Shown: piece by piece, positions 53,324 to 61,117 of the stretch
Position numbering within the stretch: position 1 is the first letter of the stretch
How the letters are laid out: every line of letters starts with the position of its first letter
Source: Ferruginibacter sp.
GTDB lineage: Bacteria; Bacteroidota; Bacteroidia; Chitinophagales; Chitinophagaceae
NCBI GenBank assembly: GCA_025352695.1
Contig: JANXSK010000101.1
Span: 1-61,117, forward strand
Reading direction: 5' to 3'
DNA: 61,117 nt
The notes under the pieces: model-generated
Seen by the model: only the letters and a program-made list of their open reading frames with translations
Told to the model about the DNA's origin: nothing
Database searches by the model: none
Translations under genes and position numbers: made by a program

Positions 53324-54253
53324 TCAGGCTTTACAGAGTTGTTTAAGTGCCGAATCTATTGTTGGATATAAAAATGTAAAGCCAGTTTTTTTTATTTTGT
53401 CGCAACTAACAGTAGTACTTTTTAATACTTCAGTACTTCTTTCACCTAACATTATTTTTAAAATAATAGCAGGTACGTGCATCGGAATAAAAAATTTTCC
53501 TTTCATTTTTTTTGCAAGTTCAATGGTAAGGGTTTTATTAGTTACGGGTTCGGGTGCAACTGCATTGTAACTTCCCGAAAGCAGGTTATTTTCAAGTGCA
53601 TTTATAAACAGGCGGCAAAGATCATCAATGTGTATCCAGCTTATTATTTGTTTGCCACTTCCTAAAATTCCGGCAATGCCTAATTTAATTGGCTTTTTAA
53701 ATTCGGCAAGTGCACCGCCATCATTACTTAGTACAATACCTAAGCGCAGTTTTACCAATCGTTTTTGTAATGCTTCAACTGGGTCAATACTTTGTTCCCA
53801 AAGGAGGCAAGTTTCGCCTAAAAATCCTTCGGCCGATAAATCGTTCTCTTCAAATGCCTTTTTATTTTCACTGCTATCTGCTCCATACCAGCCAATCGCA
53901 GATGCACTTACAATTGTTTTAACTTTATTTGAGTTGTTACTTAAAGCCAGCAATATTAATTTGCTACTTTCTGTGCGGCTATTTTGGATTTCAAGTTTGT
54001 AAGAAGCAGTCCATTTTTTATCAACAACACCTGCACCTGCCAGGTGTATGATGTAGTCTGCTTTTTGCAAGGCAGTTATATCAATCGTTTGGTTATTAGG
54101 GTTCCACACTGCGTAATCAACAAACTGAATCTTGTTTTTATTTGCAGGCAGCTGCCTGGTAAGTATAATCACTTTGTAACCATTAGCCAATAAATGCTTT
54201 GTGATAGCTACACCCACCATGCCGGTACCGCCGGTTATTAAAACTGTTTCCAT
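53324..54253 (-). CDS. TIGR01777 family NAD-dependent epimerase (SulA/YfcH-like)
   Basis: A 309-residue extended short-chain dehydrogenase-like protein. It starts with the Rossmann motif VLITGGTGMVGVAITKHLL. Further signs are IIHLAGAGVVDKKW, the SASAIGWYG region and YNAVAPEPVTNKTL, all typical of the TIGR01777 family; the C-terminal DUF1731 part carries VPAIILKIMLGERSTEVL. E. coli YfcH is a member. The physiological reaction is unknown. The protein is cytoplasmic. Confidence 0.9.
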   Translation of the reverse strand: METVLITGGTGMVGVAITKHLLANGYKVIILTRQLPANKNKIQFVDYAVWNPNNQTIDITALQKADYIIHLAGAGVVDKKWTASYKLEIQNSRTESSKLILLALSNNSNKVKTIVSASAIGWYGADSSENKKAFEENDLSAEGFLGETCLLWEQSIDPVEALQKRLVKLRLGIVLSNDGGALAEFKKPIKLGIAGILGSGKQIISWIHIDDLCRLFINALENNLLSGSYNAVAPEPVTNKTLTIELAKKMKGKFFIPMHVPAIILKIMLGERSTEVLKSTTVSCDKIKKTGFTFLYPTIDSALKQLCKA

Positions 54254-54425
54254 GAAATTATTTTAAAAAATTCTTAAACAATTTATTTATTTATATAAAT
54301 AGAAAATGAATTTCTGATATTAAAAACGCATGTTAATTTTTAGATAAAAACAAAACTTACACTATCTTATTTATATTTTTATTAAAAGATTATAGCTTAA
54401 TTTTAATTTCAAAATATGTTTTTGT

Positions 54426-55946
54426 ATGAAGGGAATATTTGTAAATATATGCCTCCTGTTTTTAGTGCCTGTAATTTGTTTTTCACAAAAAATTACTTTT
54501 TCTGATGTGTTGAAGGAAAATAGCCGTGATATGGATTTTGAGATTATTGGTAAAGTGAGTGGAAATATATTGGTATTTAAAAATATAAGTACGAGTTATG
54601 CAGTTTCCATTTATCAGGGAGAAATGGATCTGAAAGAAAAAATTGAACTGGATTTTATACCCTCAAAATCCTTTAATGTTGATTTTGTAGTGTATCCTGA
54701 TTTTTTCTTTATGATTTATCAGTATCAAAAAAAAGGAGTTGTTTATTGTATGGCAGCTAAATTGGATGGCAACGTTAAAAATATTGGAGAACCCATTTTG
54801 CTTGATACTACACATGTTGGAACTTTTGGCGATAACAAAATATACAGTGTTATTAATAGTGAAGACAAACAAAAAATAATGGTATTTAAAATACAAAAAA
54901 AGGAAGAGAATTTCAATTTTGTTACATTGCTTTTTGATAATCAACTACAGTTAATTCATAAAACCCGTCAGTCATTAACCTATAATGACAGAAAGGATGT
55001 TTACAGCGATTTTTCGCTTGATAACGAAGGAAATTTTGTTTTTACAAAATCGATTAAATCGGGAAGCAGGGATGATATTGGAACACTCGATCTAATAACA
55101 AAAACTTCTATGCAGGATACTTTTTCAATAAAAATGCTTCCTCTTAAAAAAATGTATATTGATGAAGTGAAAATTAAAATTGATAATGTAAATAAAAAGT
55201 ATATCCTCAATTCATTTTATTATGTAGAGCGCCGGGGCAATATTGCCGGTTTATATGTTTCAATATGGGATATAAAAGGTGATAGTACTTCTGCAAATGT
55301 TTTTACATCTTTGGCAGATAGTATAAGAAGTGAAGCTAAAGAAACTGGCGGACTGCGGTATGCCTTTAATGATTACTTTATCCGCAATATTGTATTAAAA
55401 AAAGATGGCGGTTATTTATTGGCTGCAGAAGATTATTCTACTCAAAGTTCAGGCAATAACAATTGGAATCGCTGGGATTATTTATACAATTCGCCATTTA
55501 GTAATCCTTACTATTATAACTATTACAATCCTTATTATGGAGGTTATTACAGGCCTTATAATAATTTTGGCGGCTACAATTCTACCAGGTATTATTATTA
55601 CAATATATTGATATTAAGCATAAGTAGTAATGGTGTGCCGGAGTGGAGCAATATTGTTCACAAAGATCAGTCTTCTTCAGAAACCGATAATTTTATGTCT
55701 TACGCCACCTTTAACACCGGGGCTGGCATTCATTTCTTATTTAATAATTCCGACAAGCGAAACCCGTTGTTAATTGATAATTTGATTGGCGCTGATGGAA
55801 CTATTACCCGAAATCCAAGTTTAAAAAGTTATGAGAATGGATACAATTTTATGATAAGATTTGCCAAACAAACCGGTGCCAAACAAGTTATTGTACCCTG
55901 CTCTTATCGTAACCAGATATGTTTTGCTAAAATTGATTTTCAATAA
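54426..55946 (+). CDS. Secreted protein of unknown function with a Tyr/Asn-rich segment
   Basis: I do not recognise this 506-residue protein. It has a signal peptide (VNICLLFLVPVICFSQ) and beta-strand-rich sequence throughout. Around residues 355-395 there is a striking Tyr/Asn/Pro-rich stretch (NPYYYNYYNPYYGGYYRPY). It lacks a lipoprotein cysteine and a recognisable C-terminal sorting domain. It could be an outer-surface or periplasmic protein with a beta-propeller-like body and a tyrosine-rich loop, but this is only a guess. Confidence 0.8.
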   Translation: MKGIFVNICLLFLVPVICFSQKITFSDVLKENSRDMDFEIIGKVSGNILVFKNISTSYAVSIYQGEMDLKEKIELDFIPSKSFNVDFVVYPDFFFMIYQYQKKGVVYCMAAKLDGNVKNIGEPILLDTTHVGTFGDNKIYSVINSEDKQKIMVFKIQKKEENFNFVTLLFDNQLQLIHKTRQSLTYNDRKDVYSDFSLDNEGNFVFTKSIKSGSRDDIGTLDLITKTSMQDTFSIKMLPLKKMYIDEVKIKIDNVNKKYILNSFYYVERRGNIAGLYVSIWDIKGDSTSANVFTSLADSIRSEAKETGGLRYAFNDYFIRNIVLKKDGGYLLAAEDYSTQSSGNNNWNRWDYLYNSPFSNPYYYNYYNPYYGGYYRPYNNFGGYNSTRYYYYNILILSISSNGVPEWSNIVHKDQSSSETDNFMSYATFNTGAGIHFLFNNSDKRNPLLIDNLIGADGTITRNPSLKSYENGYNFMIRFAKQTGAKQVIVPCSYRNQICFAKIDFQ

Positions 55947-56026
55947 TGAGCAGAATATTTTATTTGCCAATTTCGTAAAACAATAATTATTGCTCATTTT
56001 TGTAATGATTAAACTTAATAATTATT

Positions 56027-57010
56027 GTGACAGGCACGTTTAAAGCCAATAATCATTACAATGCCTTTTTGCTATTGGTGTACGGGCTGCTGCTAAAGTT
56101 GCCGATGTTTTTGCATCCAACTATTCCGCTTCCTCAACAAACGAACGGGTTTTTATATAACGCATTATTGGGTCAACTTACAAAAACTATTGGCAGTAGT
56201 TTTCCATTTATTTATCCCTTCATTAGTTTTTTACTATTGTATACACAGGCGATCACTTTTAATAAGCTGGCCAACGACCAACGCCTGATGCAAAAGCCTA
56301 ATTATCTTGCTGCAATGTCATATTTGCTTATTACTTCTATGTTTAAAGAATGGAATGTTTTATCTGCTCCACTTATTGTGAATACTTTCTTAATTTGGGT
56401 TTGGGCAAATATGAGTGGTTTGTATAATGATAAAAAAGCAAAATCAACTCTTTTTAATATAGGCATAGGTATTGGAGTTGCTACTTTTTTTTATTTTCCC
56501 TCTATAGCATTTTCTTTATTGATAATAGTAGGCTTAACTGTAACAAGGCCATTTAAATTGGCAGAATGGATGATAGCGTTGTTAGGTATAATAACACCTT
56601 ATTATTTTTTACTTGCCTACGTTTTTTTAATGGATAAATGGAAGGGGTATAAATTTCCAGACTTTGCTATTAGTCTGCCTAAATTTTACGAATCCCGCTG
56701 GGCATTAGTCGCTGTAATAATTGTTTCGGTAGCAACAGTTGTTGGTCTTTTTTATATACAGCAAAATTTTCGCCGCCAATTGGTGCAAACACGGAAAAGC
56801 TGGAATCTTGTTTTCCTGTATTTTCTTGTGGCTGTTTTTATACCTTTTATTAATGCCACACACAGTTTTCAATATTGGATTTTATCCGCCATTCCACTTT
56901 CTGCTTTTGTGGCAAGTGCATTTTTATATCCATCAAAAAAATGGTTCCCGCTATTACTCCATTGGTTGATGGTTGCTTTTGTTATTGCATTTAGCTACTT
57001 CGTAAAATAA
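56027..57010 (+). CDS. Polytopic membrane protein of unknown function (DUF6427-like)
   Basis: A 327-residue protein with about eight to nine membrane helices and little soluble sequence. It starts at GTG 56027 with TGTFKANNHYNAFLLL, which leaves a short polar tail before the first helix. The profile resembles the Bacteroidota family DUF6427, whose role is unknown; I am only moderately sure of that label. It lies upstream of purQ, though purQ has its own promoter-like sequence at 57025. Confidence 0.7.
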   Translation: MTGTFKANNHYNAFLLLVYGLLLKLPMFLHPTIPLPQQTNGFLYNALLGQLTKTIGSSFPFIYPFISFLLLYTQAITFNKLANDQRLMQKPNYLAAMSYLLITSMFKEWNVLSAPLIVNTFLIWVWANMSGLYNDKKAKSTLFNIGIGIGVATFFYFPSIAFSLLIIVGLTVTRPFKLAEWMIALLGIITPYYFLLAYVFLMDKWKGYKFPDFAISLPKFYESRWALVAVIIVSVATVVGLFYIQQNFRRQLVQTRKSWNLVFLYFLVAVFIPFINATHSFQYWILSAIPLSAFVASAFLYPSKKWFPLLLHWLMVAFVIAFSYFVK

Positions 57011-57024
57011 TAAAAATGTAATTG

Positions 57025-57032
57025 TACTTTTG
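57025..57032 (+). promoter_or_regulatory. purQ: TAnnTTTG promoter core upstream of purQ
   Basis: TACTTTTG fits the Bacteroidota -7 consensus and lies 109 bases before the purQ ATG. The leader in between shows no clear riboswitch. Confidence 0.4.
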
Positions 57033-57140
57033 CATTAAATTATTTAAAAAGTATTTCATTTCAGTAAATCTTTACTGGTAGAAGCAGTTCAGTATTTTTT
57101 GCAGAGTTAATAAAATTTTTAAAAAAGATAAATCACTAAT

Positions 57141-57812
57141 ATGAAATTTGGCGTAGTAGTTTTTCCAGGAAGTAATTGCGATAGAGATATGATTGATGCC
57201 CTTAAAAATGATATGGGACAGCAAGTAATTGAACTTTGGCATAAAGACAAAGATCTTGGCAGGTTTAATACGGAAGATTGTATTGTATTGCCCGGTGGTT
57301 TTAGTTATGGGGATTATTTGCGTTGTGGAGCAATTGCTAAGTTTAGCCCGATGATGCAAAGTGTTATCGAGTTTGCTAAAAACGGTGGAAAAGTATTGGG
57401 TATTTGTAATGGTTTTCAAATTTTATGCGAAAGTGGATTGTTGCCTGGCATTTTATTAAGAAATAGCCATCAACAATTTGTATGTAAAAATGTTTTTATT
57501 AAAGAAGCTGCCGCAGATACCTGCGAAGTACTAAAAATTCCTGTAGCACATGGCGAAGGCAGATACTTTGCAGACGATAAAACACTGGAAGAATTGGAAA
57601 TGCACCGGCAAATAATCTATCGGTATTGCGACGAAAAATGTGTTGTTACCGGCGAAAGTAATCCGAATGGAGCTATTCATAATATTGCAGGCATTTGCAA
57701 TAAAGAAAGAAATGTGTATGGTATGATGCCGCATCCGGAAAGAGCCTGCAGTAACACATTGGGCAATGAAGATGGACGAAAAGTATTTGCCCACTTGTTT
57801 GGCATTAATTAA
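57141..57812 (+). CDS. purQ: Phosphoribosylformylglycinamidine synthase glutaminase subunit
   Basis: A 223-residue class I glutamine amidotransferase, the small subunit that supplies ammonia to PurL in purine synthesis. Motifs: [35 protein letters not shown], the nucleophile cysteine in [18 protein letters not shown], and the His/Glu pair in MMPHPERA. Length matches PurQ. It means that this organism uses the three-part PurL/PurQ/PurS enzyme instead of the single large chain; the partners are not in the window. Confidence 0.96.
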   Translation: MKFGVVVFPGSNCDRDMIDALKNDMGQQVIELWHKDKDLGRFNTEDCIVLPGGFSYGDYLRCGAIAKFSPMMQSVIEFAKNGGKVLGICNGFQILCESGLLPGILLRNSHQQFVCKNVFIKEAAADTCEVLKIPVAHGEGRYFADDKTLEELEMHRQIIYRYCDEKCVVTGESNPNGAIHNIAGICNKERNVYGMMPHPERACSNTLGNEDGRKVFAHLFGIN

Positions 57813-57903
57813 ATAGAAAGCTGTACCAAATTAATTAACACTGTTTTACATCTTATTTATACATTTGGTTATTAAATTGCAATTAAAGTATTAAAAATTT
57901 ATA

Positions 57904-58353
57904 ATGAAAAAAATATTTGTTGCTATTTTATTTATTACGCTAGCAGCTACTTCTACTGCACAACAAAAAATTAGCTGGAATTTTTTTGCTAAAAAATTAG
58001 CTGGTAATAGCTACGAAATGCACATGACAGCCACGCCTCCATTAGGTTGGCATATTTATTCTCAAACAACGCCAGATGGCGGTCCGATACCTACAGAATT
58101 TAAATTTACTACCAATGCGTTGGTAACAGTACCCGTTACAAAACCAAAGGAATCAGGGAAATTGGTTACTTATTTTGATAAGAATTTTAAGGTAGATGTA
58201 AAATATTTTGAAGGGAAAGTTGATTTTGTAAAAACAATTACAGTAAAAGGCAAAATAAAAACCAATATTAGTGGCACGGTAGAATCTATGATTTGTAACG
58301 ATAGAACCTGTATGCCCCCAACAACCGAAAAATTCAATATCGCATTAAATTAG
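57904..58353 (+). CDS. DsbD N-terminal-like periplasmic domain protein
   Basis: A 149-residue protein with a signal peptide (AILFITLAATSTAQ). The rest matches the DsbC/DsbD N-terminal domain family (PF11412 type), with PLGWHIYSQTTPDGGPIPTEF and, near the end, MICNDRTCMPP, a C-x4-C pair like the redox-active one of DsbD-alpha. It probably receives electrons from the DsbD-like membrane protein encoded 17 bases downstream, with which it forms an operon. It is a separate subunit, not fused to the membrane part. Confidence 0.8.
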   Translation: MKKIFVAILFITLAATSTAQQKISWNFFAKKLAGNSYEMHMTATPPLGWHIYSQTTPDGGPIPTEFKFTTNALVTVPVTKPKESGKLVTYFDKNFKVDVKYFEGKVDFVKTITVKGKIKTNISGTVESMICNDRTCMPPTTEKFNIALN

Positions 58354-58370
58354 AGGAATAAATAGTTGAG

Positions 58371-60398
58371 ATGATAAAATGTAAATTATTGTTTATAGTG
58401 AGTTTCCTTTTGTCACTTACAATTACTGCACAGGATCAACCACCTGTGCAGTTTAATTTTGATAAGGTTGATAATGGGAAAGGAGAATTTATACTGAATA
58501 TAACCGCAAAACCTACACCTGGAATAAAGCTTTTTTCTATTCAAAAAATTTCCGGTGTTCTCCCTGTAAATACAGTTATTAATTTTGATTCTTCCATAAA
58601 AAAATATTTACAGGATAGCCTTGTTGAAACTGGTAAACTGCAAATCGAAAAAGATCCTTCACTAGATAATGCAACCATAAAATTTTACACTGATTCTTTG
58701 CAATGGACACAAAAAATTAAATTAAGTCCGGGTGATAGTATAAGGATCATTGGTAACATCAATTACTATTATAAAAAAGGCGAAAGTGTAGAATCTGGGG
58801 AGAAAGGAATTTCTAAGCAGTTTGTTTACTTACAATCATCTGGAGCTACAACAATCAATCCTGCAATAGAAGGATCTTTTGAAAATAAATCTTGGATAAT
58901 TTTATTGCTGTTAGGAATGGGAGCCGGGTTGCTGGCCTTTATTACTCCTTGTGTGTATGCGTTGGTGCCCGTTACGGTAAGCCTGTTTTTAAAGAGAAGC
59001 AAAACTGCTTTACAGGGTAGAAAAAATGTCTTATTTTATGCAGTTTCAATAATTCTTATTTATAGTGCTATTGGTGCATTGGCTTCAGTTGTACCAAAAA
59101 CCTTTTGGAATAATTTATCTACGCACTGGATATTTAATTTGTTTTTGTTTTTAATGTTCCTGATTTTTGGACTTTCTTTTTTAGGAGCATTTGATATTAA
59201 TTTGCCCTCCTCCTGGGCAAATAAATTAGATAGTAAATCAAATTCTAACAGTTATGCAGGTATATTTTTTATGGCATTTACACTGGTAGTGGTCTCTTTT
59301 AGCTGTACGGGTAATTTTGTTGCTTCAATATTAGGATTAGCGGGGGGCAAGGCTGGAAATCTTGGTCCGGTCAGTGGTATGTTTGGTTTTGGTTTTGGCC
59401 TGGCATTTCCATTTATAATTTTTGCTTTCTTCCCAAAACTATTGACGGTATTAACAAAAAGTGGCGGCTGGCAGAATGCATTGAAAGTAACGCTTGGATT
59501 TGTTGAACTTGCATTTGCCTTAAAATTTTTAAGCAATGTAGATGTAGCAAAAAATTTACGAATTTTAGATAGAGAAGTATTTATTGTTTTATGGGTAGTT
59601 ATATTTTCCTTACTCGGATTTTATTTGTTAGGCAAATTAAAATTCAAACATGATAGTGAATTACCAAAAAATGATTGGGGATTGGAGTACATTCCAATTC
59701 CAAGGTTGTTGCTGGCAATTGCCTCATTGGCATTTTCCTTATACCTGATTCCAGGATTGTGGGGAGCACCATTAAATGCAGTGTCTGCCTTTGTTCCTGC
59801 TGCCGGAACACAGGATTTTATATTGTACAATCAAACGGATAAATCAGCATCCTTCAATAACACCACTTCATTTAACTCAGCTGCATTACCTCCGGTAAAA
59901 TATGTGAAGCGCCTAAGTAATTACGAGCCATTGGCGGCAAAACAAAATAACTTAACTATATACTACGATTATATAGAAGCGTTGGCAGCGTCAAAAGTTT
60001 TGCATAAACCTGTAATGATTGATTTTACTGGTATTCAATGTGTAAACTGTAGAAAATTTGAAGCATCCATTTGGTCTGATAATGCGGTAATCTCAAAAAT
60101 GAAAAATGATTTTATCATAGTTTCTTTATTCAGCGATTATGATGATGAGGAGTTGCCCGATAACGAAAAGTTTTTTTCTAAAGTTTTGAATGGAGAAGTA
60201 GTAACTGTTGGAGACAAAAATGAAGATCTTCAACAGCAACTTATTCAGGCTTCCGGGCAGCCAAATTATGTTTTTGTTGATAGTGGTGGTAAATTACTTG
60301 TTCCTGGAGGTTACGGTTACGATCCAACAAAAGGAGCTAAAGAATTTGCTTCCCATTTGGATACTGTGTTACAAATTTTTAAAAAGCGGTCTCCTTAA
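58371..60398 (+). CDS. dsbD: Thiol:disulfide interchange protein DsbD-like
   Basis: A 675-residue protein that moves electrons from cytoplasmic thioredoxin to periplasmic partners. A signal peptide and an N-terminal beta domain (about 20-165) come first. An eight-helix DsbD/CcdA membrane domain follows (about 175-470), with the redox cysteines in ITPCVYALVPV and SFSCTGNFVA. A C-terminal thioredoxin domain carries GIQCVNCRKFE (CxxC). The N-terminal domain of this protein lacks the cysteine pair, which is instead found on the separate small protein upstream. Confidence 0.93.
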   Translation: MIKCKLLFIVSFLLSLTITAQDQPPVQFNFDKVDNGKGEFILNITAKPTPGIKLFSIQKISGVLPVNTVINFDSSIKKYLQDSLVETGKLQIEKDPSLDNATIKFYTDSLQWTQKIKLSPGDSIRIIGNINYYYKKGESVESGEKGISKQFVYLQSSGATTINPAIEGSFENKSWIILLLLGMGAGLLAFITPCVYALVPVTVSLFLKRSKTALQGRKNVLFYAVSIILIYSAIGALASVVPKTFWNNLSTHWIFNLFLFLMFLIFGLSFLGAFDINLPSSWANKLDSKSNSNSYAGIFFMAFTLVVVSFSCTGNFVASILGLAGGKAGNLGPVSGMFGFGFGLAFPFIIFAFFPKLLTVLTKSGGWQNALKVTLGFVELAFALKFLSNVDVAKNLRILDREVFIVLWVVIFSLLGFYLLGKLKFKHDSELPKNDWGLEYIPIPRLLLAIASLAFSLYLIPGLWGAPLNAVSAFVPAAGTQDFILYNQTDKSASFNNTTSFNSAALPPVKYVKRLSNYEPLAAKQNNLTIYYDYIEALAASKVLHKPVMIDFTGIQCVNCRKFEASIWSDNAVISKMKNDFIIVSLFSDYDDEELPDNEKFFSKVLNGEVVTVGDKNEDLQQQLIQASGQPNYVFVDSGGKLLVPGGYGYDPTKGAKEFASHLDTVLQIFKKRSP

Positions 60399-60410
60399 TA
60401 TTTTTCTTGT

Positions 60411-60454
60411 TTTAAATTATAAACCCCTTCAATTGAAGGGGTTTATAATTTAAA
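60411..60454. terminator. Perfect 44-bp palindromic bidirectional terminator
   Basis: The sequence from 60411 to 60454 is a perfect palindrome with the core AAACCCCTTCAATTGAAGGG and A/T-rich outer arms. It lies between the convergent dsbD and sigma factor genes. Each strand gives a GC-rich hairpin followed by a T-rich stretch, so both genes can stop here. Confidence 0.8.
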
Positions 60455-60476
60455 ATGGGGATTACAGTGTTTTAAA

Positions 60477-61058
60477 TTATAGTGCAATTTGTTTTTCTGC
60501 AATCATTTTACGCATGTTTATCAAACCATATCTCATACGCCCTAAAGCAGTATTGATGCTGCATTTGGTGAGATCTGCAATTTCTTTAAAACTTAAATCT
60601 GCATAGTGACGCATAATGATAACTTCACGCTGGTCTTCGGGTAGCATGTCAATCATTCTGCGAACTCTGTCATGGCTTTGGTTCTGCATCATACGATGTT
60701 CTGCACTTGGTTCTGAAAAATTCAGTACTTCAAAAATGTCACGGTCGTCACTTGTTTTAATGCTTGGACTGCGTTTAACTTTTCTGAAATGATCTACACA
60801 AAGATTGTGTGCAATACGGAGCGCCCAGGGTAAAAACTTACCTTCATCTGTATATCGACCGCCTTTAAGCGTATCAATAATACGGATAAACACATCCTGA
60901 AACAGATCTTCTGCCAGGTACTTGTCTTTAACAAGCAAATAAATGGAGGTGTAAATTCGATCCTTGTAGCGTGATACAAGTGCTGAAAGAGCGTCAGTAT
61001 CTCCATCCATGTAAAGATGTACTAACTGCTGGTCGGTTAAATTAATTAGGCATTTCAT
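60477..61058 (-). CDS. ECF-type RNA polymerase sigma factor
   Basis: A 193-residue group 4 sigma factor. Region 2 has LAEDLFQDVFIRIID and the -10-binding GKFLPWALRIAHNLCVDHFR; region 4 has MLPEDQREVIIMRHYADLSFKEIADL with the helix-turn-helix CSINTALGRMRYGL. There is no anti-sigma gene next to it in the window; one may lie beyond the 3' edge on the upstream side. It resembles the widespread Bacteroidota ECF sigma factors rather than a FecI-type factor tied to a TonB receptor. Confidence 0.92.
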   Translation of the reverse strand: MKCLINLTDQQLVHLYMDGDTDALSALVSRYKDRIYTSIYLLVKDKYLAEDLFQDVFIRIIDTLKGGRYTDEGKFLPWALRIAHNLCVDHFRKVKRSPSIKTSDDRDIFEVLNFSEPSAEHRMMQNQSHDRVRRMIDMLPEDQREVIIMRHYADLSFKEIADLTKCSINTALGRMRYGLINMRKMIAEKQIAL

Positions 61059-61117
61059 AAACTTCTACAGTTTTTGTTGGTTTAGGACTTTTGTTTGGAA
61101 ACCAATAAGAGAGAATT

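Overview
This 61 kb window is AT-rich chromosomal DNA from a member of the Bacteroidota, most likely a Chitinophagales/Chitinophagaceae-type organism. That placement is inferred from four things. Almost no gene has a Shine-Dalgarno sequence. Several genes have TAnnTTTG promoter cores. The MraY and FtsZ proteins have the long forms usual in this phylum. The GH144-type glucanase resembles the family defined in Chitinophaga. No rRNA, tRNA, CRISPR array or transposase gene was seen.

Layout. 1-11.9 kb is a carbohydrate locus: the 3' end of a GH144-type glucanase, a membrane-anchored GH2-like glycosidase, a giant GT2 synthase fused to two glycosidase-like barrels, a decayed second GH144 gene, DoxX, a decayed GH43-like/discoidin gene, an SGNH hydrolase and a GH3 beta-glucosidase. 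12.2-14.2 kb holds yqgE and an orphan sensor histidine kinase. 14.5-32.4 kb is a division and cell-wall (dcw) cluster in the order mraZ-rsmH-ftsL-ftsI-murE-mraY-murD-ftsW-murG-murC-ftsQ-ftsA-ftsZ, all on one strand; murF, murB and ddl are absent from it. 32.6-44.3 kb carries a membrane MutS-like ATPase, a ModF-like ABC ATPase, a beta-helix protein, the Kup potassium transporter, a rhodanese, two tandem alpha/beta hydrolases facing two tandem LD-carboxypeptidases, and a gene-free kilobase. 44.4-61 kb carries metG, a fused beta-oxidation enzyme, a Rieske oxygenase, a metalloprotease, an ABC exporter pair, a TIGR01777 epimerase, two poorly known proteins, purQ, a DsbD system and an ECF sigma factor.

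The most striking object is metG. The methionyl-tRNA synthetase frame is interrupted, without being broken, by a 477-bp (159-codon) segment carrying a DUF559 (Vsr-like nuclease) domain. Its two ends are G/C-rich palindromes that are inverted copies of each other. Removing the segment restores an ordinary MetRS sequence. A third, solo copy of the same palindrome family sits in a second linker of the same protein. This looks like a frame-preserving mobile palindrome/nuclease element living inside an essential gene.

Other points of interest: two glycosidase pseudogenes with internal deletions; a synthase fused to barrels that appear to lack their catalytic glutamates; three repeat-plus-hairpin units between mraY and murD; a 10-bp-periodic candidate MraZ operator; an ftsQ gene with no standard start codon upstream of its membrane anchor; and a nested inverted repeat in the gene-free stretch before metG.
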